Shown here: positions 8,885 to 16,400 of the stretch, one piece after another
Numbering within the stretch: position 1 is the first letter of the stretch
Layout: each line of letters starts with the position of its first letter
Assembly: GCA_037045155.1 (NCBI GenBank)
Contig: JBAOIG010000003.1
Coordinates: forward strand, 1,178,001-1,242,000
Source: Thermomicrobiales bacterium
Lineage (GTDB): Bacteria > Chloroflexota > Chloroflexia > Thermomicrobiales > CFX8
Direction: 5' to 3'
DNA: 64,000 nt
Made by a program: the position numbers and the translations under genes
Notes under the pieces: generated by a model
The model's input: only the letters and a program-made list of their open reading frames with translations
Database searches by the model: none
Told to the model about the DNA's origin: nothing

Positions 8885-9010
8885 GAAGCAAAATGTCCCA
8901 TTTTTTCGTCCAGAACTCGTTCGAATAGTAGGGGGAGTGTTTCCCCCGGCTGCGCGGACGGCGCGATACGGAAAGGCGGACCCATGGAACGGACGTTTGA
9001 GATCGACCCG
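8880..9010 (+). repeat. 131-bp direct repeat, copy 1 (leader plus first codons)
   Basis: Identical to 9401-9531 except G/A at 8956/9477. It contains a short palindrome AAAATG-TCC-CATTTT (8890-8904), the palindrome GAAC-TC-GTTC (8913-8922), a GAAAGGCGGA ribosome site and the first nine codons of the gene at 8984. The two palindromes look like operator half-sites, and GAAC..GTTC recalls LexA-type boxes though its spacing is too short for the usual Gram-positive form. The duplication gives both small genes the same control region. Confidence 0.85.
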
Positions 9011-9316
9011 GCGATCACTGAAGAGATCATCGCGCTGGGGAGCGATCTGGGGTTGAGCAACGAGCTGGGGGCGCTGCGGCTCGTCTTCTATCGCCTGATG
9101 GAGAGCGCTGGCGACGCCTGCGACCGGCAGTTGGTGCAGAACATCACCTCGATCGCCACCAGCATCGCGCGGATGGTCCAGTACGAGGCGCGGCGGCGTG
9201 AGGGGGAGGACCGATGGGAGCTGGATCGGGAGATCAGCCGAGCGCTGGATGAGCTGGACGAGGCGTGGTCCACCCGCGACGACGAGGATCCGTTTGCATT
9301 GATGGCGATGCGGTAA
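8984..9316 (+). CDS. small helical protein, MERTFEIDP paralogue 1
   Basis: 110 residues, predicted mostly helical and acidic at the C-terminus (ALDELDEAWSTRDDEDPF). No family recognised. The ATG at 8984 is fixed by the shared 131-bp leader and the GAAAGGCGGA ribosome site; its first nine residues MERTFEIDP are identical to those of the gene at 9505. The later segment LGLSNELGALRLVFYRL aligns loosely with LGLNPEGGNVGYAIRYL of the paralogue. It sits in the repeat-rich island upstream of an AAA ATPase, so an accessory or mobile-element role is possible. Confidence 0.65.
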   Translation: MERTFEIDPAITEEIIALGSDLGLSNELGALRLVFYRLMESAGDACDRQLVQNITSIATSIARMVQYEARRREGEDRWELDREISRALDELDEAWSTRDDEDPFALMAMR

Positions 9317-9330
9317 GTGGGTGGCCGGCC

Positions 9331-9384
9331 CTCGCCAGTGTCCAGAGGGCGCCCAGCAAGGACAGGCCCGGTCCTGTCCCTACG
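9331..9384 (+). repeat. family B repeat, copy 3
   Basis: CCAGAGGGCGCCCAGCAAGG followed by GACAGGCCCGGTCCTGTCCCTACG. The core GGACAGG/CCTGTCC is inverted. It lies between the two duplicated-leader genes in the same orientation as the copies at 8681 and 8771. Confidence 0.75.
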
Positions 9385-9400
9385 AACCCCTCATCCTCGT

Positions 9401-9531
9401 CCCCCGAAGCAAAATGTCCCATTTTTTCGTCCAGAACTCGTTCGAATAGTAGGGGGAGTGTTTCCCCCGGCTGCGCAGACGGCGCGATACGGAAAGGCGG
9501 ACCCATGGAACGGACGTTTGAGATCGACCCG
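9401..9531 (+). repeat. 131-bp direct repeat, copy 2
   Basis: Second copy of the leader described at 8880-9010, offset by exactly 521 bp with a single mismatch. It carries the same two palindromes and ribosome site and encodes the same first nine residues of the following gene. Confidence 0.85.
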
Positions 9532-9792
9532 ATCGTGCACTGGCGGATCGTCAATCTCCACAAGAATCTGGGGTTGAACCCCGAGGGTGGCAACGTGGGC
9601 TACGCGATCCGCTACCTGGAGGTGGGCGACGACGGATGGGCCGACCCAGCCATGATTCGGCTCGCCCTGTGTTCGGCCAGGGACCAGCTGATCGACACGC
9701 GGTCTGGGGCGCGTGCGCTGGGCGTCTGCGCTGACCTGGACGAGGAGATCGGCCGCATCGTGGACGCGCTCGAGCCGTACACCGTCGAGTAA
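9505..9792 (+). CDS. small protein, MERTFEIDP paralogue 2
   Basis: 95 residues, predicted mainly helical. The N-terminus MERTFEIDP is identical to that of the 8984 gene and is encoded by the duplicated block; after it the two diverge strongly. C-terminal DLDEEIGRIVDALEPYTVE is acidic. No family recognised. The conserved leader with divergent bodies suggests either an old duplication with selection only on the control region, or recombination that replaced the downstream part. Confidence 0.62.
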   Translation: MERTFEIDPIVHWRIVNLHKNLGLNPEGGNVGYAIRYLEVGDDGWADPAMIRLALCSARDQLIDTRSGARALGVCADLDEEIGRIVDALEPYTVE

Positions 9793-9821
9793 GGAGCGAC
9801 GGAGGGACGGGGGGATGGGTT

Positions 9822-9889
9822 CGTAGGGGCAGGACCGGGCCTGTCCTTGCTGGGCGCCCATCCCCTCTCCCAACCTTGGGAGAGGGGGG
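9822..9889. repeat. family B (inverted) and family A repeats
   Basis: CGTAGGGGCAGGACCGGGCC with CTGTCCTTGCTGGGCGCCC (9822-9860) is family B in reverse orientation. It is followed directly by CCCCTCTCCCAACCTTGGGA and GAGGGGG (9862-9889), a family A palindrome of the variant with AACCTTGGG also found at 24402. GACGGGGGGATGGG before it is family E. Confidence 0.75.
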
Positions 9890-9929
9890 AGTCATTCCCA
9901 TCCCTCGTCCCTACGCTAAGGAGATTGCG

Positions 9930-10340
9930 ATGGCGCTTCGTTGGGGACACTGGCAGCCGCGAGACGAGGATCCGGAGATGGAGAGGCTCTGGGCGCTGCT
10001 GCTCAACAGGATCTGCCCGCAGCCATTGGTGACGGTGCTGGAGGACGGCAGGGTGACGCTGGACGACCGCTGGCTGGACGAGCTGGCGCTGGAGGATCTG
10101 GAGGAAGGTCTGCGGCGGGCCGAGCTGCGGCGGACGCTGGAGGACCGGCGCCGGCCGTGGCTCGAGTCGCTGATCCGGACGCTGTCGACGCACATCAGCG
10201 CCGCACACACCGCCATCGCCCGCGAGAAGGCCGCGCCAGTGGAGCTGCGCTGGGGGCCGGAGGAGCAGCTCGAGGTCGCGCCGCCGCTGCCGAAGAAGCC
10301 GAAGAATCCCCGATTTCACGGGGCGAAAGGAGGACGTTGA
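9930..10340 (+). CDS. small hypothetical protein coupled to the island ATPase
   Basis: 136 residues, no family recognised. N-terminal MALRWGHWQPRDEDPEMERL, then a long charged helical region (LDELALEDLEEGLRRAEL, about 50-68) that could form a coiled coil, and a basic tail KKPKNPRFHGAKGGR. ATG 9930 lies behind AAGGAG at 9918. Its TGA overlaps the ATG of the next gene (TGATG at 10338-10342), so the two are translationally coupled and may act together. The basic tail could bind nucleic acid; that is a guess. Confidence 0.65.
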   Translation: MALRWGHWQPRDEDPEMERLWALLLNRICPQPLVTVLEDGRVTLDDRWLDELALEDLEEGLRRAELRRTLEDRRRPWLESLIRTLSTHISAAHTAIAREKAAPVELRWGPEEQLEVAPPLPKKPKNPRFHGAKGGR

Positions 10341-11536
10341 TGAGCCTGTCTGCGCTGCACGACCATACGCACAGCGCGTGGGACACGGACCGCGCGAGAC
10401 GATTCGCAGACCTGGGCATCGTCGAGCTGAGCCGCTACAACGAGCCGGAGGCGCGACGCTATCGCGTGGCCGACCTGGTGCCGGCCGACGCGACGACGAG
10501 CCTCTACGCCGACGGTGGCTCCGGCAAGAGCCTGCTGGCGGTCCACCTGGCCAGCCACGTGGCGCTGGGCCAGCCCTGGCTGGGGCTGGAGGTCGGCCAG
10601 TCGCCGGTGCTCTACGTCGACGCCGAGCTGGACGTGGCCGAGTTCGGCCGGCGCGCCTACCGGGTGGCTCGGGGGATCGGGCTGGAGCGCCCGCCGGCCG
10701 GCCTGCACTACCTGCGGGTGGAAGGGTCGCTGATCGACGACGCGCAGATCGACCGCGTGGAGCAGGCGCTGGCGATCACCGGCGCGGGGCTGATGGTGAT
10801 CGACTCGCTGATGGCGGCGACCGCCGGGGCCGACCTGGAGCGCTCGCACGACACCGTCTCGCTGTTCACCCTGCTGCGGCGCTGGGGGACGGTCCTGGCG
10901 ATCGACCACGTGCCCAAGCTGCAGGCCGGCGGCAACTTCGGCCAATCAACACAGTTTGGCTCAGTGTTCAAGCGCAACCTCTCGCGCTCGGCGCTCCAGC
11001 TGATCCAGGCGGACGCCGGCGGGCTGTGGCTGCGCCAGACGAAGCACAACTTCGGCCCGAAGGCCGCGCCAGTGGGGATCGGCATGGAGTTCGGCGCCGG
11101 CGTCGTCAGCATCGAGCGCATGGCCATCGGCGACGACCGCCTGTCTGGCATCACCGACCACCTGCCGGCCCTGGAGCGTGTGGCGCGCGAGCTGGGCCAG
11201 CACCCGGCCGGCATCACGCCGGACGAGCTGGCGACGGGGCTGGAGCTATCGTCGAAGACGGTGCGGAACTACCTCACGACACTCCGGCAGCAAAAGCGAG
11301 CGCGGTCGGACAGTGGGCGGTGGCTGCTGTGTGAAGACAATTCCCAAATTCCCAATCCCTTAGGGGTCAGGAATTTGGGAATTGAGAACCCGAAGGAGAT
11401 CCCCGATCAGGCGTTCTGCAGCGTCTGTGGCAAGCTGCTGCCGCTGCCGGAGGACCGGGAACGCGGCTATCACACGCGCTGCGCCTCTGCTGCGGGGCCG
11501 CCTGTCGATGATGGCGAGTTCTGGATCGATTCCTAA
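10340..11536 (+). CDS. RepA/AAA_25-like ATPase with winged-helix and zinc-knuckle tail
   Basis: 398 residues. RecA-fold ATPase: Walker A YADGGSGKSLLA (about 57-68), a Walker B-like strand VLYVDAELDV (about 90), VIDSLMA (about 153) and WGTVLAIDHVPK. This is the RepA/AAA_25 type found in plasmid, phage and integrated-element replication or partition modules. A winged-helix segment follows: GITPDELATGLELSSKTVRN (about 292-311). Then comes a stretch encoded by a dispersed repeat (SQIPNPLGVRNLGIEN, about 335-350). The end is a CXXC..HX3C knuckle (CSVCGKLLPLPEDRERGYHT, then RC). ATG 10340 behind GAAAGGAGG overlaps the upstream stop. Role in replication of an integrated element is inference. Confidence 0.78.
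   Translation: MSLSALHDHTHSAWDTDRARRFADLGIVELSRYNEPEARRYRVADLVPADATTSLYADGGSGKSLLAVHLASHVALGQPWLGLEVGQSPVLYVDAELDVAEFGRRAYRVARGIGLERPPAGLHYLRVEGSLIDDAQIDRVEQALAITGAGLMVIDSLMAATAGADLERSHDTVSLFTLLRRWGTVLAIDHVPKLQAGGNFGQSTQFGSVFKRNLSRSALQLIQADAGGLWLRQTKHNFGPKAAPVGIGMEFGAGVVSIERMAIGDDRLSGITDHLPALERVARELGQHPAGITPDELATGLELSSKTVRNYLTTLRQQKRARSDSGRWLLCEDNSQIPNPLGVRNLGIENPKEIPDQAFCSVCGKLLPLPEDRERGYHTRCASAAGPPVDDGEFWIDS
11340..11385 (+). repeat. family D repeat inside the ATPase gene
   Basis: Inverted repeat: CCCAAATTCC on the left, GGAATTTGGG on the right, around CCCTTAGGGGTCA. Copies at 11535-11578 and, reversed, 12016-12066. Here it stays in frame and encodes about 15 residues between the winged-helix and the zinc knuckle of the ATPase. 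It is AT-rich compared with its surroundings. Confidence 0.85.
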
Positions 11537-11578
11537 TTCCCAACCCCTTAGGGGTCAGGAATTTGGGAATTTGGGAAT
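11535..11578 (+). repeat. family D repeat, copy 2
   Basis: AATTCCCAACCCCTTAGGGG followed by TCAGGAATTTGGGAATTTGG, immediately after and overlapping the stop codon of the ATPase gene. It is in the same orientation as the intragenic copy 150 bp upstream. Confidence 0.85.
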
Positions 11579-11611
11579 GACCGTCGCGGCAGACCGGCAG
11601 CCACCCCATAT

Positions 11612-11830
11612 GGCTTGTCATCCTGAGCGCGCACGCGAAGGATCTCTCCTGCGTTCGGGCTGGCATCGAGCGGGTAGGGAGATGCTTCGCTGAGGCTCAG
11701 CATGACAAAGGGCGGGGTCGGCAGCCACCCGGCTGGCTTGTCATCCTGAGGCCGCAGCCGAAGGATCTCTCCTGCGTTCGACTGGCATCCAGCATGGGGG
11801 GAGATGCTTCGCTGAGGCTCGGGATGACAA
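11612..11830. repeat. two tandem copies of family C repeat
   Basis: Copy 1 (11612-11708) and copy 2 (11735-11830) each begin CTTGTCATCCTGAG and end CTC(A/G)G(C/G)ATGACAA, so each has inverted ends of about 13 bp. Inside are GAAGGATCTCTCCTGCGTTC and GGGAGATGCTTCGCTGAGG. CGGCAGCCACCC precedes both. Related shorter copies lie at 18836 and 18907. Together with the methyltransferase stump and the D repeats they fill the 586-bp gap 11537-12122. Confidence 0.82.
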
Positions 11831-11834
11831 TACC

Positions 11835-11995
11835 CGAAGATAGATCAGGTCGACCGAGTCGCTGGCGACGTAGCCGCGCAGGATGTCGAGGTTGTCGCCC
11901 CAGTACAGATCGCCCATCGCCGGCCGGCCCTTCGCTGACAGGTGCAACGTGTGCGCCCGAGCATCCGCGAAAACGCCGCCCCTGTCAATGCTCAA
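11835..11995 (-). pseudogene. N-terminal stump of a DNA methyltransferase
   Basis: Reading from 11995 down, the frame gives MGDLYWGDNLDILRGYV and then SDSVDLIYL, the characteristic opening of site-specific DNA (N4/N6) methyltransferases, which normally continue into DPPF. ATG at 11917 would be the usual start. After DLIYL the match stops exactly where the family C repeat begins (TTGTCATCCCGAGC at 11830-11817), so the catalytic DPPF and the rest of the protein are gone. A remnant of a restriction-modification or orphan methylase gene lost by repeat insertion or deletion. Confidence 0.72.
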
Positions 11996-12015
11996 CTCGG
12001 CAGCGCCCGCAGGAC

Positions 12016-12066
12016 GATTCCCAAATTCCCAAATTCCTGACCCCTAAGGGGTTGGGAATTGGGAAT
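12016..12066 (-). repeat. family D repeat, copy 3 (reverse orientation)
   Basis: GATTCCCAAATTCCCAAATT, then CCTGACCCCTAAGGGGTTGG and GAATTGGGAA. It is the reverse complement of the copies at 11340 and 11535. Copies 2 and 3 therefore face each other around the C repeats and the methyltransferase stump. Confidence 0.85.
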
Positions 12067-12122
12067 CGCGGGACGAGCGTCCCGAGTACCATTACCGACA
12101 ACGACAGGGAGGGTGGTGAGGC

Positions 12123-13250
12123 ATGACAGTCGGTTCCTCGTATCTCAAGGGCGCGGCAGTAGTGGTCATCGGCGCAGGGGCGGTCGGGTCGGTGACGGCG
12201 TACCGGCTGGCGCAGGCCGGCGCGGCGGTGACCGTCATCGAGCGACGCTACCCGGGGGCCGGCACGTCCGGCAGCACGTTCGCCTGGCTGAACTCGTTCG
12301 GCAAGACCCCGCGCGATTACCACCGGCTCAACCTGCGCTCGATCGGCGAGCACCAGGACCTGGCCCGCGAGCTGGGCGGCGACTGGGTCCACATCGGCGG
12401 CGGCATCACCTGGGCGCACCACGACGACCGCGACCACGCCGAGCCACTGCGCGAGCGCGTGCGCAACCTGCATCAGTGGGGGTACAGGGTGGAGACGCTC
12501 AGCCCCGAGCAGGTGATGCGCGAGCTGGAGCCGGACCTGTTCATTGACCCGGACCGCGTCGAGGAGGTCTACGTCGCCCCGCATGAGGGCTGGCTGAATG
12601 GCGTCGGCCTTTGCCACGGCGCGCTCAGCGCGGCAGTCCGTCGCTACGGAGCGCAGATCGTCCGTGACGAGGTCGTCGGGCTCGTGGTCCAGTCCGGCGC
12701 AGTCGAGGGGGTTGTGCTGGCCAGCGGGGAGCGCCTGGCTGCCGACGCAGTGATCAACGCGGCCGGCCCCGACGCCGCCCGGATCGCCGCGCTGGCGGGG
12801 GTCGATCTCCCCGTCGATCGGCAGCCCGGCCTGCTCGTCGTCACCGAACCTGCGCCAGTGTCGCTCCGCAGCGTCGTGCATGCGCCGGAGACGTTCGTCC
12901 ACCACGACGGTGGCTGGCGCCTGCTGCTGCACCGCGACGACTACGACGCGCTGGTCGAGACGGAGCAGCCCCTGCCGGCCGGCGACCCGTTCCCGCTACA
13001 GGCGATCGCCAACGCAGCGAAGATCCTGCCCGGCATCGCCGGAGTGCGGCCCGACGGGATGCGCCTCGGCGTCCGCGCCATGCCGCGCGACGGGCACCCG
13101 ATCATCGGCTTCGACGCGGGCGTGGCCGGCCTCTACCACCTCGTCATGCACAGCGGCATCACCCTCTCGGCCATCGTCTCCAACCTCGTCCGCGACGACC
13201 TCCTCGGCCTGGAAGTGCCGGAGCTGACGCCGTACCGGCCGGCGCGATAG
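12123..13250 (+). CDS. FAD-dependent oxidoreductase, DAO/glycine-oxidase type
   Basis: 375-residue flavoprotein of the D-amino-acid oxidase superfamily. FAD-binding VVVIGAGAVGSVTAYRLAQA (about 11-30) with ERRYPGAGTSGS after it; the C-terminal FAD segment is MPRDGHPIIGFD (about 320) and HLVMHSGITLS (about 339). Family members oxidise amine substrates such as glycine, sarcosine or D-amino acids; which one is not clear. ATG 12123 follows GACAGGGAGGGTGG. It stands alone between repeat blocks. Confidence 0.85.
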   Translation: MTVGSSYLKGAAVVVIGAGAVGSVTAYRLAQAGAAVTVIERRYPGAGTSGSTFAWLNSFGKTPRDYHRLNLRSIGEHQDLARELGGDWVHIGGGITWAHHDDRDHAEPLRERVRNLHQWGYRVETLSPEQVMRELEPDLFIDPDRVEEVYVAPHEGWLNGVGLCHGALSAAVRRYGAQIVRDEVVGLVVQSGAVEGVVLASGERLAADAVINAAGPDAARIAALAGVDLPVDRQPGLLVVTEPAPVSLRSVVHAPETFVHHDGGWRLLLHRDDYDALVETEQPLPAGDPFPLQAIANAAKILPGIAGVRPDGMRLGVRAMPRDGHPIIGFDAGVAGLYHLVMHSGITLSAIVSNLVRDDLLGLEVPELTPYRPAR

Positions 13251-13258
13251 CGAGGAGG

Positions 13259-13425
13259 GGACCTCACCCCCCTGCCCCCTCTCCCGTGGGGAGAGGGGGT
13301 GTCATCACCCGGGCGGGTTTGGGTGCTGCTGTGGACGCCTCCCCTGTGAGGGGAGACGAGCACGAACGGTTCGCGCCCCAACCCACCCCTTCTCCCGTGG
13401 GGAGAGGGGGCAGGGGGTGAGGTCC
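13259..13425. mobile_element. MITE-like composite of family A repeats
   Basis: A 167-bp segment bounded by 13-base inverted ends: GGACCTCACCCCC at 13259 and GGGGGTGAGGTCC ending 13425. Each end carries an internal palindrome CCCTCTCCCGTGGGGAGAGGG, and the middle has a third, CTCCCCTGTGAGGGGAG. It fills the gap between the oxidoreductase and the 3' end of ileS. No coding capacity. Structure resembles a non-autonomous element, but no transposase for it is seen in the window and no target duplication is obvious. Confidence 0.55.
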
Positions 13426-13432
13426 CCCTCGC

Positions 13433-16400
13433 CTACCGCTCGTCCAGCAAGCTCCCGATCCGCGTGATTCCGATCGTGACCTTCTCGGCGCCGACCTTGA
13501 CCTCGGCCTCCCAGGCTGCGGCCTCGACCCAGCCGGGGGCGGCCTCGCGGGCCAGCGTCTCGGCGGCGATGTCCTCCAGGTGGCGTTCGATCGCCTCGGC
13601 TACCTCCGTGCCGGATTCCGTCTGCCAGGCCAGCCGGATCGTGTCCTCAACCCGCAGGCCGGCCTCCTTGCGCGCGTCCTGCACCCCGCGGATGAAGTCC
13701 CGCGCCAGCCCCTCGTGGATCAGCTCCCGCGTCAGCGTCGTGTCCAGCGCCACCAACAGATCGCCCTCTTCGGCGACGTTGAACCCCTCGCGCTCGCGCA
13801 CGTCCACCAGCAGCTCGTCCGGCGTCAGCAAGTACGCCTCGCCGCCGGCCACCAGCTCCAGCGATTCGCCGGCCCGCACAGTCGCCGCCACTCGCGCCGG
13901 GTCAGCCTCGGCCAACGCCGCGCGGATCCCGCCCAGCGCCTTGCCGTACTTCGGCCCCAGCAGCGAGAGATTCGGCCGGATGACGTAGGTCGCGTAGACC
14001 GACGGGTCGTCGATATGCCCGAGCGCCTTGACGTTCAGCTCGTCCAGCAGCTGGTCCTGCATCCGCTCGATCGCCGCATACGTCTCCGGGTCGCGGGCCC
14101 AGACGAGCGCGGCCGGCAGCGGCTGACGCACCTTGACGCTGGCCTTGTTGCGCGCCGAGCGGCCCAGGTTGACTGCCGCCAGCAGCGCCGCCATGTCGCG
14201 ATCCAGCGCCGCGTCCACCTTCGCGGCGTCGGCCACCGGGTAGTCCAGCAGGTGCACCGAGACGGTCGCCTCCGGGTCCACCGAGCGCACGAGGTTGTCG
14301 TACATCTCCTCGCTGGTGAACGGCAGGAACGGCGCGAGCAGCATCGTGAGCGTCACCAGCGCCTCGCGTAGCGTCTGGTAGGCGGCAGCCTTGTCGCGGT
14401 CGGCCTCCGTCTTCCAGAAGCGCCGCCGGTTGCGCCGGATGTACCAGTTCGACAGCTCATCCACCACGAAGCGCTCCAGCACGCGGGTGGCGCCCTGCGC
14501 GTCGAAGTCGTCCAGGCAGGCCCGCACGTCGTCGACCACCCCCTGCAGCCGCGAGAGGATCCAGCGGTCCAGCAGCGTCCGCTCCTCCAGCGGCACGGCG
14601 TTGGCCGGGTCGGTCGGATCGAAGCCATCCAGCGCGGCGTAGTTGGCGAAGAACGCGTAGGAGTTCCAGAGCGGCAGGATGAATCTGCGCCGGACCTCGT
14701 CGCCGATGTGGTAGCCGAAGTTCAGGTTGACCGTCGGATTGTGCGAGCAATACAGCCAGCGCATCACGTCGGAGCCCATCTTGTCGGCGGCGTCATCGAA
14801 CCAGATCGCGTTGCCGGCGCTCTTGTGCATCTCCTTGCCGTGCTCGTCGCGCAGCAGGGCGAAGCCCAGCACCGTCTTGTACGGCGGCTCGTTCACCAGC
14901 GCGGTCGATTGCGCCAGCATCGAGTAGAACCAATTGCGGAACTGCCCCGGGAACGACTCGGTGATGAAGTCGGCCGGGAACCAGTGCGACCACTCCTCGC
15001 GGTCCTCGGTGTATCCCATCGTGCTGAACGGCACAATCCCTGCGTCTAGCCACGGGTTGCCGACGTCCTTGATCCGCGAGGTCGTCGCCCCGCACTGCGA
15101 GCAGGCGATCTTCACCGCGTCCACCCACGGGCGGTGTGGCGAGTGCCCCTCGAACTCGACCCAGCCCTCGACGGCCCGCTCGCGCAGCTCATCCTTCGAG
15201 CCGACCACGTCGAAGTTCCCGCACGACTGGCACTCGTAGATCGGCAGCGCCAGGCCCCAGTAGCGCTTCTTGGAGATCATCCAGTTGTCCATGTTGCGCA
15301 GCCAGTCGATCTCGCGGTCCTCGCCGAAGCCGGGGATCCAGCGGATCTCGCGGGTGATCTCCTGCATCCGCTCGCGCATCGGGTCGACGTCGATGAACCA
15401 CTCGTCGACCAGCCGGAAGACGAGGTCGGTCTTGCAGCGCCAGCAGGTCGGGTAGCGGTGGGTGTAGTCGTGGTCGCGGTAGAGGATGTCCTTCTCGCGC
15501 AGATTGCGGACGATCGGGCCGGCCACGTCGCCGACTGCCATGCCGGTCAGCCAGTCGAAGCCGTCGATGTAGACGCCGAACTCGTCGATCGGCGCGACGA
15601 TCTGCAGGCCCTGCTCCTTCGCCAGCCCGTAGTCCTCCTTGCCGCAGCCGGGCGCGATGTGGACGATGCCGGTGCCCTCGTCGGCCGCCACGTCGTCCCA
15701 GAGGATCACGCGGTGCTGGACGCCCTGCTCGGCCGGCAGCTCGTCGAACGGCCCGCGATAGACCCGGCCGGCCAGCTCGGCCCCCTTCAGCTCCGCGAGG
15801 ACCTCATACTCCCCCCGCAACGCATGCCGCGCCGCCTCCCTGGCCAGATACAGCACACGCCCCGCGCTCTCCCCGTCCCCCGTCCCTCGTCCCCCGTCCC
15901 TGATCTTCACATAGTCGAGGTCGGGCCTGACCGCCGCTGCCACGTTCGACGTCAGCGTCCACGGCGTCGTCGTCCAGACCAGCAGGGCGGCGTCCTCGTC
16001 CACCAGCGGGAACTCGACATAAACGGAGCGATGGGTGCGATCCTGATAGCCCTCGACCAGCTCCATCTCGGACAGGCCGGTGCCACAGCGCGGGCACCAC
16101 GGCATCACGTCGTCCCCCTTGTAGATCCAGCCGCGCTCGTGGCAGGTCTTCAGGAAGTGCCAGATCGTGTAGTTGTTGACGTCGGACATCGTGTAGTACG
16201 AGTTGTCCCAGTCCATGAAGTTGCCGAGGCGCTTGGTCTGCTCCGTCTGGATGCCCGAGTACTTCCGGACGCGCTCCTTGCACAGGTTCACGAACCGGTC
16301 GATGCCGAACTCCTCGATCTCGCGCTTGCTGCCGAGGCCCAGCTCCTTCTCGACCTCGACCTCGACCCAGAGCCCCTGGCAGTCGAAGCCGTTCTGGTAG

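Noticed and set aside
8608..9889. Repeat clusters as a CRISPR array
   Set aside because: Units differ in length, orientation and spacing, there are no uniform spacers and no cas genes are present.
8880..11536. Insertion sequence with transposase or integrase
   Set aside because: No transposase, integrase or recombinase motif is seen anywhere in the window; the ATPase is RepA/RecA-like, not a DDE or tyrosine recombinase.
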